Shown here piece after piece: positions 1 through 5,145 of a stretch of 5,145 bases of DNA. Location: NCBI GenBank assembly GCA_001797415.1, contig MGPL01000138.1:493-5637 (forward strand), read 5' to 3'. Position 1 is the first letter of the stretch, and each line of letters opens with the position of its first letter. The notes beneath the pieces are model-generated. The model searched no databases and was not told the origin of the DNA. It worked only from the letters and a program-made list of their open reading frames with translations. This DNA is from Deltaproteobacteria bacterium GWA2_55_10 (GTDB taxonomy: Bacteria > Desulfobacterota > GWC2-55-46). The translations under genes were made by a program, and so were the position numbers.

Positions 1-597
1 GCCGATGAGTACGGGGACGCCCCGCCGGAGTGCCTTCCGGTGAAAGAAGGAGCGGAACTGCGCCCCCTCAACCCCTATGCCGTAAGCAAGGTCACGCAGG
101 ACCTCCTCGCGTTCCAGTACTGGAAGAGCAAGGGGCTCAAGGTCGTCCGCGCCCGTCCGTTCAACCATTTCGGGGCGCGCCAGGCAGAGAGCTTTGTCGC
201 GGCCGAGTTCGCGAAGCAGATAGCCGAGATAGAGGCGGGCATAAAGAAGGAGAAGGCATTGAAGGTCGGCAACCTTGACGTTGCCAAGGACTTCCTCGAC
301 GTCAGGGACGTGGTCGCCGCGTACGAGCTCCTGGTCCATAAAGGCAGCTACGGCGAAGTATATAATATCGCTTCGGGCCGCGCCTTAAGCATAAGGGAGA
401 TGGCCGAGAAGCTCATCGCGCTCTCGCACGAGAAGATAGAGATAGTGCAGGACCCTTCCAAGAAGAGGCCTACCGATATCGTGGCTATGTACGGAGACGC
501 ATCGAAGCTAAAGTCACTTGGATGGTCGCAGCGGTACACGCTGGAAGAGTCCCTGAAGGCCCTCCTCGAATACTGGAGGGCCAGGGCCGGAAAATGA
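1..597 (+). CDS. rmd: GDP-4-dehydro-6-deoxy-D-mannose reductase-like SDR, 5'-truncated by the window edge
   Basis: This is the C-terminal 198 codons of an extended short-chain dehydrogenase/reductase, open at the left edge in frame 1 and ending at TGA 595-597. Numbering from the first visible codon, the catalytic YxxxK pair is Y26 and K30 (PYAVSK). The substrate-loop motif RPFNHFG lies at 52-58. The stretches FAKQIAEIEAG (70-80) and VGNLDVAKDFLDVRDVV (89-105) are typical of Rmd, which reduces GDP-4-keto-6-deoxy-mannose to GDP-D-rhamnose with NAD(P)H in the cytosol. The N-terminal Rossmann part with its GxxGxxG motif, roughly 110-125 residues, lies outside the window. The stop overlaps the next start (ATGA, 594-597), so it sits in a glycosyltransferase operon with a GDP-mannose synthesis gene, which supports a GDP-sugar substrate. 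Alternatives are another NDP-sugar epimerase/dehydratase, or a reductase making GDP-6-deoxy-talose. Family is certain; exact substrate is probable. Confidence 0.82.
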   Translation, partial: ADEYGDAPPECLPVKEGAELRPLNPYAVSKVTQDLLAFQYWKSKGLKVVRARPFNHFGARQAESFVAAEFAKQIAEIEAGIKKEKALKVGNLDVAKDFLDVRDVVAAYELLVHKGSYGEVYNIASGRALSIREMAEKLIALSHEKIEIVQDPSKKRPTDIVAMYGDASKLKSLGWSQRYTLEESLKALLEYWRARAGK

Positions 598-1727
598 GGA
601 TAGGCATAAACGCCCTCTATCTTTTGCCTGGCAAGGTGGGCGGAAGCGAGGTATATCTCAGGAACCTTGTGAGATGCATTGCGCGCGTTGCACCGGAGAA
701 CGAGTACCTGCTCTATGTGAATAAGGAGTCAGCCGGGCTGATAGGCGGAGTAGGCGTAGAGGTAGTGCGCTGCAACGTAAGGGCCGAGAGCCGTCCCATG
801 AGGATATTGTACGAGCAGACAGCGCTGCCAATATTGGCAAGGAGGCACAGGCTCGACGCCCTGCTCTCAGCCGGCATGACGGCGCCTTTTTTCTGCCCCG
901 TTACTTCTGTCCTTACGGTCTATGACCTGCAGCATATAAACGAGCCGCAGAACTTTAACAGGTGGTATCTCCTTTTTCTGAAGACCATAATCGCTTTGAG
1001 CGCGAAGAGCGCTAATGCCGTGCTGACCTTATCGGAGAAATCCAGGAGGGACATCGTCCGGTTCTACGGGTTGAGCCCTGAAAGAGTGGCCGTAACTTAT
1101 CTTGCCGCTGACAGGTCGGTCTTCTACAGGAGGACCGAAGAGGAGATAGCCGCCCTGAAGAAGAAATACGGCCTGCCCCCCGAGTTCATCCTTTATATAG
1201 CGTCTTCTTTGCCGCATAAGAACTACGAGAGGCTCCTCAGCGCTTTCGTTGAGATAAAGAGAAGAAGGCCTGATATCAAACTGGCGCTCATCGGGGCGCG
1301 TGATTACGGCGATGAGACGATAAGGGCGCGGATAGCGTCGCTCGGATTGAACGAGGATGTGGTCTTCCTGGGCTGGCTGCCGTTCGAGGACATACCGGCC
1401 ATATACTCGGCTGCAAGCCTCTTCGTATTCCCGTCCCTGCACGAGGGCTTCGGCATACCAGTGCTGGAGGCATTCGCGTCAGGCGTGCCTGTCGTATGCT
1501 CGAAGATCGAGCCGCTGGACGAGGTCGCCGGAGACGCGGCGCTTTTTATCGACCCGTTGAGCGTTGAGGCAATAGCAGAGGGCATCTTGAAGGTACTCGG
1601 AGACAGGCAGTTGAGGGACAAGCTTGTGGCAAAGGGGCTCAAAAGGGCAGGGGAGTTCAGCTGGGAGAGGATGGCCTCCCAGGCGCTTTCATTTATCGAG
1701 CGCGCGCAAAAAGGATTCGTCCAATGA
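594..1727 (+). CDS. GT4-family glycosyltransferase (GT-B fold), mannosyl/rhamnosyltransferase-like
   Basis: A complete 377-residue retaining GT-B enzyme, the usual length for the GT4 family. It probably acts at the inner face of the cytoplasmic membrane, moving a sugar from an NDP-sugar to a growing lipid-linked glycan. The N-terminal acceptor domain opens with a beta strand (RIGINALYL) and a glycine loop GKVGGSE (13-19). A linker follows around 165-195. The C-terminal donor domain has SLPHKNYERLL (205-215), with H208/K209 in the usual phosphate-binding area, and the EX7E motif in HEGFGIPVLEAFASG (283-297; E284 and E292). The start is taken at ATG 594, not the in-frame ATG at 522: the family's first strand begins right here, and the ATGA overlap with the preceding gene implies coupling. 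A GGAGGG at 575-580 lies 13 bases upstream, rather far for a ribosome site. Operon context suggests GDP-mannose or GDP-D-rhamnose as donor, by inference only. Confidence 0.92.
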   Translation: MRIGINALYLLPGKVGGSEVYLRNLVRCIARVAPENEYLLYVNKESAGLIGGVGVEVVRCNVRAESRPMRILYEQTALPILARRHRLDALLSAGMTAPFFCPVTSVLTVYDLQHINEPQNFNRWYLLFLKTIIALSAKSANAVLTLSEKSRRDIVRFYGLSPERVAVTYLAADRSVFYRRTEEEIAALKKKYGLPPEFILYIASSLPHKNYERLLSAFVEIKRRRPDIKLALIGARDYGDETIRARIASLGLNEDVVFLGWLPFEDIPAIYSAASLFVFPSLHEGFGIPVLEAFASGVPVVCSKIEPLDEVAGDAALFIDPLSVEAIAEGILKVLGDRQLRDKLVAKGLKRAGEFSWERMASQALSFIERAQKGFVQ

Positions 1728-2518
1728 GAACGCCTCCGAGGATAACGATAGTGACCCCTTCCTTCAACCAGGGGCACTTCATCGAGGAGACCATAAGGAG
1801 CGTCCTTGACCAGGGCTACCCTGACCTCGAGTACATCGTCATGGACGGCGGGTCAAAGGACAATACCGTCGAGATACTGAAGAAATACGATTCCAGGCTC
1901 AAGTGGACATCAGAGCGGGACAAGGGGCAGTCCGACGCCATAAACAAGGGCATAAGGATGGCTACGGGCGACATAATCGCCTACCTCAATTCAGACGACA
2001 TCTACGAGCCGGGCGCCCTCAAGAAGGCCGCTGATTTCTTTGTTAATAACCCGGACAAGATCTGGCTTACAGGCAGGTGCAGAATAATAGATACCGAGGG
2101 AAAAGAGGTAAGGCGCCTCATAGCGGAGTATAAAAATTTTTTGCTTGGCAGGTACAGTTATAATATACTCCTTATCACGAATTTCATCTCTCAGCCGGCG
2201 ACTTTCCTTAAGCGGGAGGCCTTTGAGAAGTTCGGGCTCTTTGACGAGACCCAGCACCGCGTGATGGACTATGAGTACTGGCTGAGGGTCGGGGCGGCAG
2301 AGGCGCCAGGCATACTCGATGACTGTCTTGCGTCATTCAGGGTGCACCCGGCCTCCAAGACTTCGAGCTCGTTCCACAGCACCTTCAAGGAGGAACTGGA
2401 GGTCGCCAGGAAGTATTCAGGTTCGGGCCTGATAAACGGGCTTCATTATCTCAGCAACCTGGGCATCCGGGCCGCTTATACGGCCCTTGATTCGGCCGCA
2501 AAGCGAAAGGGCGCATAG
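1724..2518 (+). CDS. GT2-family glycosyltransferase (GT-A fold)
   Basis: A complete 264-residue inverting GT-A glycosyltransferase of the WcaA/GT2 type. The nucleotide-binding start is ITIVTPSFNQGHFIEETI (7-24). DGGSKDNT lies at 41-48, followed by the GQSDAINKG element (68-76). The metal-binding DXD equivalent is NSDD (89-92). ISQPATFLKREAFEKFG (155-171) and MDYEYWLR (181-188) form the acceptor region, with D182/E184 the likely area of the catalytic base, and FRVHPASKT (205-213) matches the conserved tail of this subgroup. No membrane-spanning segment is evident, so it is likely a cytosolic or peripheral protein extending a surface glycan. The start ATG 1724 overlaps the previous stop by ATGA and has AAGGA at 1711-1715, 8 bases upstream. 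Donor and linkage cannot be read from the sequence; GDP-D-rhamnose, GDP-mannose or another sugar are all possible. Confidence 0.93.
   Translation: MRTPPRITIVTPSFNQGHFIEETIRSVLDQGYPDLEYIVMDGGSKDNTVEILKKYDSRLKWTSERDKGQSDAINKGIRMATGDIIAYLNSDDIYEPGALKKAADFFVNNPDKIWLTGRCRIIDTEGKEVRRLIAEYKNFLLGRYSYNILLITNFISQPATFLKREAFEKFGLFDETQHRVMDYEYWLRVGAAEAPGILDDCLASFRVHPASKTSSSFHSTFKEELEVARKYSGSGLINGLHYLSNLGIRAAYTALDSAAKRKGA
2469..2486 (+). other. GC-rich perfect hairpin near the end of the GT2 gene
   Basis: GGGCCG (2469-2474) and CGGCCC (2481-2486) are perfect inverted repeats around a 6-base CTTATA loop, inside the coding sequence and about 40 bases before the next start. There is no T tract after it, so it does not look like an intrinsic terminator. 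It may be chance from glycine/alanine-rich codons, or an RNA structure affecting decay or translation between the two genes. Confidence 0.3.
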
Positions 2519-2521
2519 GAG
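2517..2521 (+). promoter_or_regulatory. Ribosome binding site AGGAG for the GDP-mannose enzyme gene
   Basis: AGGAG overlaps the TAG stop (2516-2518) of the GT2 gene and sits 6 bases before ATG 2528. It matters because it fixes the start of an unusual N-terminal extension: no in-frame ATG, GTG or TTG lies between 2528 and the first conserved catalytic codons near 2660. Confidence 0.75.
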
Positions 2522-2527
2522 ACTCCC

Positions 2528-2650
2528 ATGTCGAAGAACCAGAACATCCGCAGGAAAAAACAGAATGTCCCGAAGGCGGCTTCAGCTGCCCGGCCAAAGC
2601 CTATAAAGAGGAGGCCGGCAATAAAGGCAGCTTTACGGAAGAGGCCAAAC
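2528..2650 (+). other. Lys/Arg-rich N-terminal extension of the GDP-mannose enzyme
   Basis: Residues 1-41 precede the conserved KLYAAILAGG start of the nucleotidyltransferase fold. The tail has 15 basic and no acidic residues in its first 40, is rich in proline and alanine, and repeats short basic-proline units (IKRRP at 26-30, RKRP at 37-40). It has no hydrophobic core, so it is not a signal peptide or membrane anchor. It is probably disordered; binding to RNA, acidic phospholipid or a partner protein is conjecture. Confidence 0.7.
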
Positions 2651-4060
2651 GGCAAACTCTATGCGGCCATACTCGCGGGCGGCATAGGCAGCAGGTTCTG
2701 GCCCTTGAGCAGGGAGACCACGCCGAAGCAGCTCTTGAAAGTGGTCGGCGACGAAAGTCTCCTTAAATGCACCATCAAAAGGCTCCAGCCCCTGGTGTCG
2801 CCGGAAAGGGTCATGATAGTCACGAACGCCAGGCAGGCCGAGATTATAAGGCTTCACCTGACCTGCGACGGCGGCTCGCAAGTCTCTCCCGGCTACGTCA
2901 TAGAGCCCATGGGCAGGAACACCGCGGCTGCCATAGCCCTTGCCGCCATAGACCTTTACAGGAAAGACCCGGACGCGGTCATGGCGGTACTTCCCGCTGA
3001 CCATGTCATAGAGGACGGCAAGCCGTTCAGGGCAGCCTTGAAGGCAGCGCTCCAGGCAGCGAGGGACGGCCATCTCGTCACCTTCGGCATAGTGCCCACG
3101 CATCCTGAGACAGGGTACGGCTATATCAAATCCGTTCCCAGGGCCTTCAGGAAAATAGATGGGTTCAGCATCAAAAACGTCGAAAGGTTTGTCGAGAAGC
3201 CGGATATAAAGCGGGCCAGGCAGTACCTCAAGGACGGCGGCTACTACTGGAATTCCGGCATCTTTCTCTGGAAGGCATCGAGGATACTCGAGGAGATGAA
3301 GCAGCACCTGCCCGGTACTTATGAAAGCCTGACATCTTTCAGGGATGCGGAGGGGCTCTCTGCCGCTTACAAGAATTTAAAGGACGTCTCGATAGACCAC
3401 GGCATACTGGAGAAGGCAAAGGACGTGGTCGTGATACCGGCGAACTTTCCCTGGTCTGACATGGGAAGCTGGAGCTCCTTCAATACGGTATTGAAGCCTG
3501 ACTCCGAAGGTAACATCGTAAGGGGCCGGGTCGTCGACATAGGCTCGAAGAACTCCATTGTCCTCGGCTGCGACAGGGCGGTCGCAACTATAGGTCTCAA
3601 GGACATGATAATCGTCGATACTCCGGATGCGACGCTGGTCTGCCCGAGGGAGCGCGCCCAGGAGGTAAAGGAAGTAGTAAAAATCCTCAAGAAAAAGGGC
3701 TACACGGAGCACGAGATACACAGGACCGTGGAGAGGCCGTGGGGGTCGTACACGCTCCTTGAGACAGGCGAGGGCTACAAGATCAAGAAGATAAGGGTCG
3801 AGCCGAAAAGAAGGCTCTCTCTCCAGCTCCATCACCACAGGAGCGAACACTGGGTCGTCATCTCCGGCATTGCCCGCGTGACCAGGGGCGAGGAGATAGT
3901 CGACATAGGCATAAACCAGTCCACTTATATCCCGAGGGGAGTGAAGCACAGGCTTGAGAACCCGGGGGGCTCGCCGCTTGAGATAATAGAGGTGCAAAAC
4001 GGCGAGTATGTGGAAGAGGAAGACATAGTCCGCTTCGAGGACGACTTTCAGAGGAAGTAA
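2528..4060 (+). CDS. manC: Bifunctional mannose-1-phosphate guanylyltransferase / mannose-6-phosphate isomerase
   Basis: A 510-residue enzyme of the AlgA/XanB/WbpW type. It would convert fructose-6-P to mannose-6-P (type II isomerase) and mannose-1-P plus GTP to GDP-mannose; a separate phosphomannomutase is needed between the two steps. The guanylyltransferase domain (about 43-330) shows LAGGIGSRFWPLSRETTPKQ (49-68), LPADH (155-159), ETGYGYI (194-200), FVEKP (221-225), NSGIF (242-246) and FPWSDMGSW (307-315). The cupin isomerase domain (about 395-505) shows RPWGSY (403-408), LQLHHHRSEHW (432-442) and PRGVKHRLEN (469-478), with histidines suited to metal binding. The family is usually about 465-485 residues. 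The excess is a tail of about 40 residues with 15 Lys/Arg and no Asp/Glu. A good ribosome site at 2517-2521 and no alternative start support the tail being translated. Last step of GDP-mannose supply for the upstream reductase and glycosyltransferases. Confidence 0.96.
   Translation: MSKNQNIRRKKQNVPKAASAARPKPIKRRPAIKAALRKRPNGKLYAAILAGGIGSRFWPLSRETTPKQLLKVVGDESLLKCTIKRLQPLVSPERVMIVTNARQAEIIRLHLTCDGGSQVSPGYVIEPMGRNTAAAIALAAIDLYRKDPDAVMAVLPADHVIEDGKPFRAALKAALQAARDGHLVTFGIVPTHPETGYGYIKSVPRAFRKIDGFSIKNVERFVEKPDIKRARQYLKDGGYYWNSGIFLWKASRILEEMKQHLPGTYESLTSFRDAEGLSAAYKNLKDVSIDHGILEKAKDVVVIPANFPWSDMGSWSSFNTVLKPDSEGNIVRGRVVDIGSKNSIVLGCDRAVATIGLKDMIIVDTPDATLVCPRERAQEVKEVVKILKKKGYTEHEIHRTVERPWGSYTLLETGEGYKIKKIRVEPKRRLSLQLHHHRSEHWVVISGIARVTRGEEIVDIGINQSTYIPRGVKHRLENPGGSPLEIIEVQNGEYVEEEDIVRFEDDFQRK
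4051..4057 (+). promoter_or_regulatory. Ribosome binding site for acpS inside the manC 3' end
   Basis: GAGGAAG within the last codons of the GDP-mannose enzyme gene; its GAGG core (4051-4054) ends 6 bases before ATG 4061. It allows reinitiation at a start codon touching the upstream TAA. Confidence 0.6.
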
Positions 4061-4420
4061 ATGGCCCTTAACTCAGGCATTGACGTTATATCGATAACGA
4101 GGATAAGGAACGCCGCTCGGAGCGCGCGATTTCTTGAGCGGGTCTTTACAAGGGGCGAGCTGGACTACGCCTATTCAAAGAGAGACCCGCACAGGCACCT
4201 TGCCGGAAGGTTCGCGGCAAAGGAGGCCTGCCTGAAGGCCCTCAGGGGAAGCAATCAGGGGGCCGTCAGCTTCAAAGACATAGAGGTGGTCAAGAGGGAC
4301 GGGGGTAGGCCTGCGATTACGCTCGGCCCAACTGCAAAGGAGCTCCTTGGCACAAAAAAGGCGCACCTGAGCATCTCATATTCAGGAGACATCGCACTGG
4401 CATTCGTGTCTATCGCCTGA
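4061..4420 (+). CDS. acpS: Holo-[acyl-carrier-protein] synthase
   Basis: A 119-residue protein, the normal length for AcpS, which moves the 4'-phosphopantetheine arm of coenzyme A to the conserved serine of acyl carrier protein in the cytosol. Visible family marks are GIDVISITRI (6-15) with the Mg-binding D8, FLERVFTRGELDY (24-36), and LAGRFAAKEACLKAL (47-61) with the second metal ligand E55. SFKDIEV (70-76) and a C-terminal HLSISYSGDIALAFV (102-116) follow. Most family members have His where this one has Tyr107 (SISH to SISY), and the usual KALG is KALR-G here. ATG 4061 directly follows the TAA of the GDP-mannose enzyme in the same frame, which fixes the start. It is likely co-transcribed with the glycan genes; acpS more often sits by pdxJ or nnrE. 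Probably the housekeeping enzyme rather than one dedicated to glycan synthesis. Confidence 0.93.
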   Translation: MALNSGIDVISITRIRNAARSARFLERVFTRGELDYAYSKRDPHRHLAGRFAAKEACLKALRGSNQGAVSFKDIEVVKRDGGRPAITLGPTAKELLGTKKAHLSISYSGDIALAFVSIA

Positions 4421-4468
4421 ATATTTTTTTCTGAAAGATCTTCCAAAAAAAATCCTGAGCAGGTCTAA
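4421..4468 (+). other. AT-rich intergenic spacer with T-tract/A-tract inverted repeat
   Basis: The only spacer of note in the window and clearly poorer in GC than the genes around it. ATTTTTTT (4423-4430) can pair with AAAAAAAT (4446-4453); inside it GAA (4433-4435) can pair with TTC (4441-4443) around a 5-base loop. AAGATCTT (4435-4442) is a palindrome. The stem is nearly all A-U and no U tract follows, so a standard intrinsic terminator is not convincing. It could weaken transcription between the glycan/acpS operon and the symporter, or hold a promoter, but no clear -35/-10 pair is seen. A weak ribosome site, GAGCAGG (4457-4463), precedes the next gene. Confidence 0.4.
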
Positions 4469-5145
4469 ATGAAACAACGCGAACAGTGGGGGTCGAGGAT
4501 AGGCCTTATCCTGGCGATGGCCGGGAACGCCATCGGCCTCGGCAATTTCCTGAGGTTTCCGGTACAGGCGGCGGACAACGGGGGCGGGGCGTTCATGATC
4601 CCGTATTTCATATCCCTCATCATCCTCGGCATACCGCTCATGTGGGTCGAGTGGGGCATCGGCCGATACGGCGGCTCCCTCGGGCACGGCACTGCGCCAG
4701 GCATGTTCGACGCGCTCTGGAAGAGCAGGCTTGCCAAGTATGTCGGCATACTCGGCATCTTCCTGCCGCTCGTCATCGTCATCTATTATACATATATATG
4801 CTCCTGGACCCTGGCCTTCAGCCTCTTTTCCATATTCGGGAGCTACCCGAGCCCGGAGGGCATATCGGCCGCCTCGTCGGCATCCGAGTACCTCAAGCCC
4901 TATCAGGCCTATCTCTATGACTTCATAGGCGCGTCAGGCAACGGTACGCTTCTTTCGCCCGAGCCGATCGCCTATGTCTTTTTTCTCGTTACTCTCTGTA
5001 TCGGACTCTGGATACTGGGCAAAGGCGTGTCAGGCGGAATAGAGGTCTTGAACAAGCTGGCCATACCCGCGCTCTTTGCGATGGGCCTGATACTGTTCAT
5101 AAAGGTCTTTACGCTCACTTCCCCGACCGACCCGTCAGTCGGGAT
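4469..5145 (+). CDS. LeuT-like sodium-dependent symporter (NSS/SNF family), 3'-truncated by the window edge
   Basis: 225 codons with no stop, running off the right edge; full family members have about 500-550 residues and 12 helices, so this is TM1-TM5. It resembles bacterial LeuT closely, with numbering shifted by one. TM1 (about 10-36) has GNAIGLGNFLRFP (19-31), covering the unwound Na+/substrate segment: N20, A21, I22, G25 and N26 match LeuT N21, A22, V23, G26 and N27. R29 matches the outer-gate R30. GGGAFMIPY (38-46) and PLMWVEWGIGRYGG (56-69) form TM2. TM3 has IYYTY (105-109), with Y107 matching substrate-gate Y108. TM4 is about 165-183 and TM5 about 190-213. Role: Na+-driven uptake, most likely of neutral amino acids, across the cytoplasmic membrane. 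TAA at 4466-4468 lies in frame just before ATG 4469, fixing the start; the ribosome site is weak (AGGT, 4 bases away). Substrate is inferred from TM1/TM3 only. Confidence 0.95.
   Translation, partial: MKQREQWGSRIGLILAMAGNAIGLGNFLRFPVQAADNGGGAFMIPYFISLIILGIPLMWVEWGIGRYGGSLGHGTAPGMFDALWKSRLAKYVGILGIFLPLVIVIYYTYICSWTLAFSLFSIFGSYPSPEGISAASSASEYLKPYQAYLYDFIGASGNGTLLSPEPIAYVFFLVTLCIGLWILGKGVSGGIEVLNKLAIPALFAMGLILFIKVFTLTSPTDPSVG

Noticed and set aside
522..593. Upstream in-frame ATG giving the GT4 protein 24 extra residues
   Set aside because: The extra residues are translated from the end of the reductase gene in another frame and match no GT4 start; ATG 594 begins at the family's first strand and forms an ATGA overlap.
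2633..3307. 224-codon open frame on the minus strand
   Set aside because: It lies wholly opposite the GDP-mannose enzyme, whose motifs are unmistakable. Its translation has no recognisable fold and looks like the mirror of GC-rich codons.
3377..3997. 206-codon open frame on the minus strand
   Set aside because: Same reason: opposite strand of the isomerase half of the GDP-mannose gene, with no family motif or ribosome site supporting it.
4421..4455. Intrinsic terminator after acpS
   Set aside because: No GC-rich stem followed by a U tract. The T run comes first and the possible stem is almost only A-U, so I keep it as a spacer with an inverted repeat.
4486..4920. 144-codon + strand open frame in another frame over the symporter
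   Set aside because: The overlapping frame from 4469 gives a clear LeuT-like membrane protein; this one is Arg/His/Pro-rich shadow sequence.
1..5145. CRISPR array, tRNA/rRNA, insertion sequence or integrase signs
   Set aside because: No spaced direct repeats, tRNA-like cloverleaf, transposase motif or terminal inverted repeats were seen; codon use looks uniform across all genes.

Overview
The window reads as one continuous stretch of bacterial chromosome with every supported gene on the + strand. It holds the 3' end of a GDP-sugar short-chain dehydrogenase, two glycosyltransferases, a bifunctional GDP-mannose synthesis enzyme, a holo-ACP synthase, and the 5' part of a LeuT-type sodium symporter that runs off the right edge. 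Coding density is very high. The only non-coding stretches seen are 9 bases before the GDP-mannose gene and 48 AT-rich bases before the symporter.

Organism: the sequence is moderately GC-rich, yet isoleucine is very often ATA and arginine very often AGG, in all genes alike. AcpS and an AlgA/WbpW-type two-domain enzyme point to Bacteria. This codon habit with dense polysaccharide genes would suit an uncultivated Gram-negative-type lineage such as Omnitrophota or a Nitrospirota/Deltaproteobacteria-like group, but this is a low-confidence impression and no marker gene here settles it.

Layout: 1-597, partial SDR most like GDP-4-dehydro-6-deoxy-D-mannose reductase (Rmd); 594-1727, GT4 glycosyltransferase; 1724-2518, GT2 glycosyltransferase; 2528-4060, mannose-1-phosphate guanylyltransferase/mannose-6-phosphate isomerase with an unusual lysine/arginine-rich N-terminal tail; 4061-4420, AcpS; 4469 to the end, sodium:neurotransmitter-symporter family protein. 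The first three genes are joined by two 4-base ATGA overlaps. The next two follow with a 9-base gap and a 0-base gap, so five genes look like one transcript with translational coupling.

How they work together (inference): the two-domain enzyme would make GDP-D-mannose from fructose-6-phosphate-derived mannose-6-phosphate, given a phosphomannomutase. A GDP-mannose 4,6-dehydratase (Gmd), not in the window but expected just upstream, would make the 4-keto intermediate. The Rmd-like enzyme would reduce it to GDP-D-rhamnose. The two glycosyltransferases would then build a D-rhamnose and/or mannose-containing surface glycan, comparable in logic to the Pseudomonas aeruginosa A-band locus (rmd, gmd, wbpW, wbpXYZ). 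AcpS and the symporter are probably housekeeping or transport genes lying downstream. I see no clear new biological system; the most unusual items are the basic tail on the GDP-mannose enzyme and the single-stop junction with acpS.
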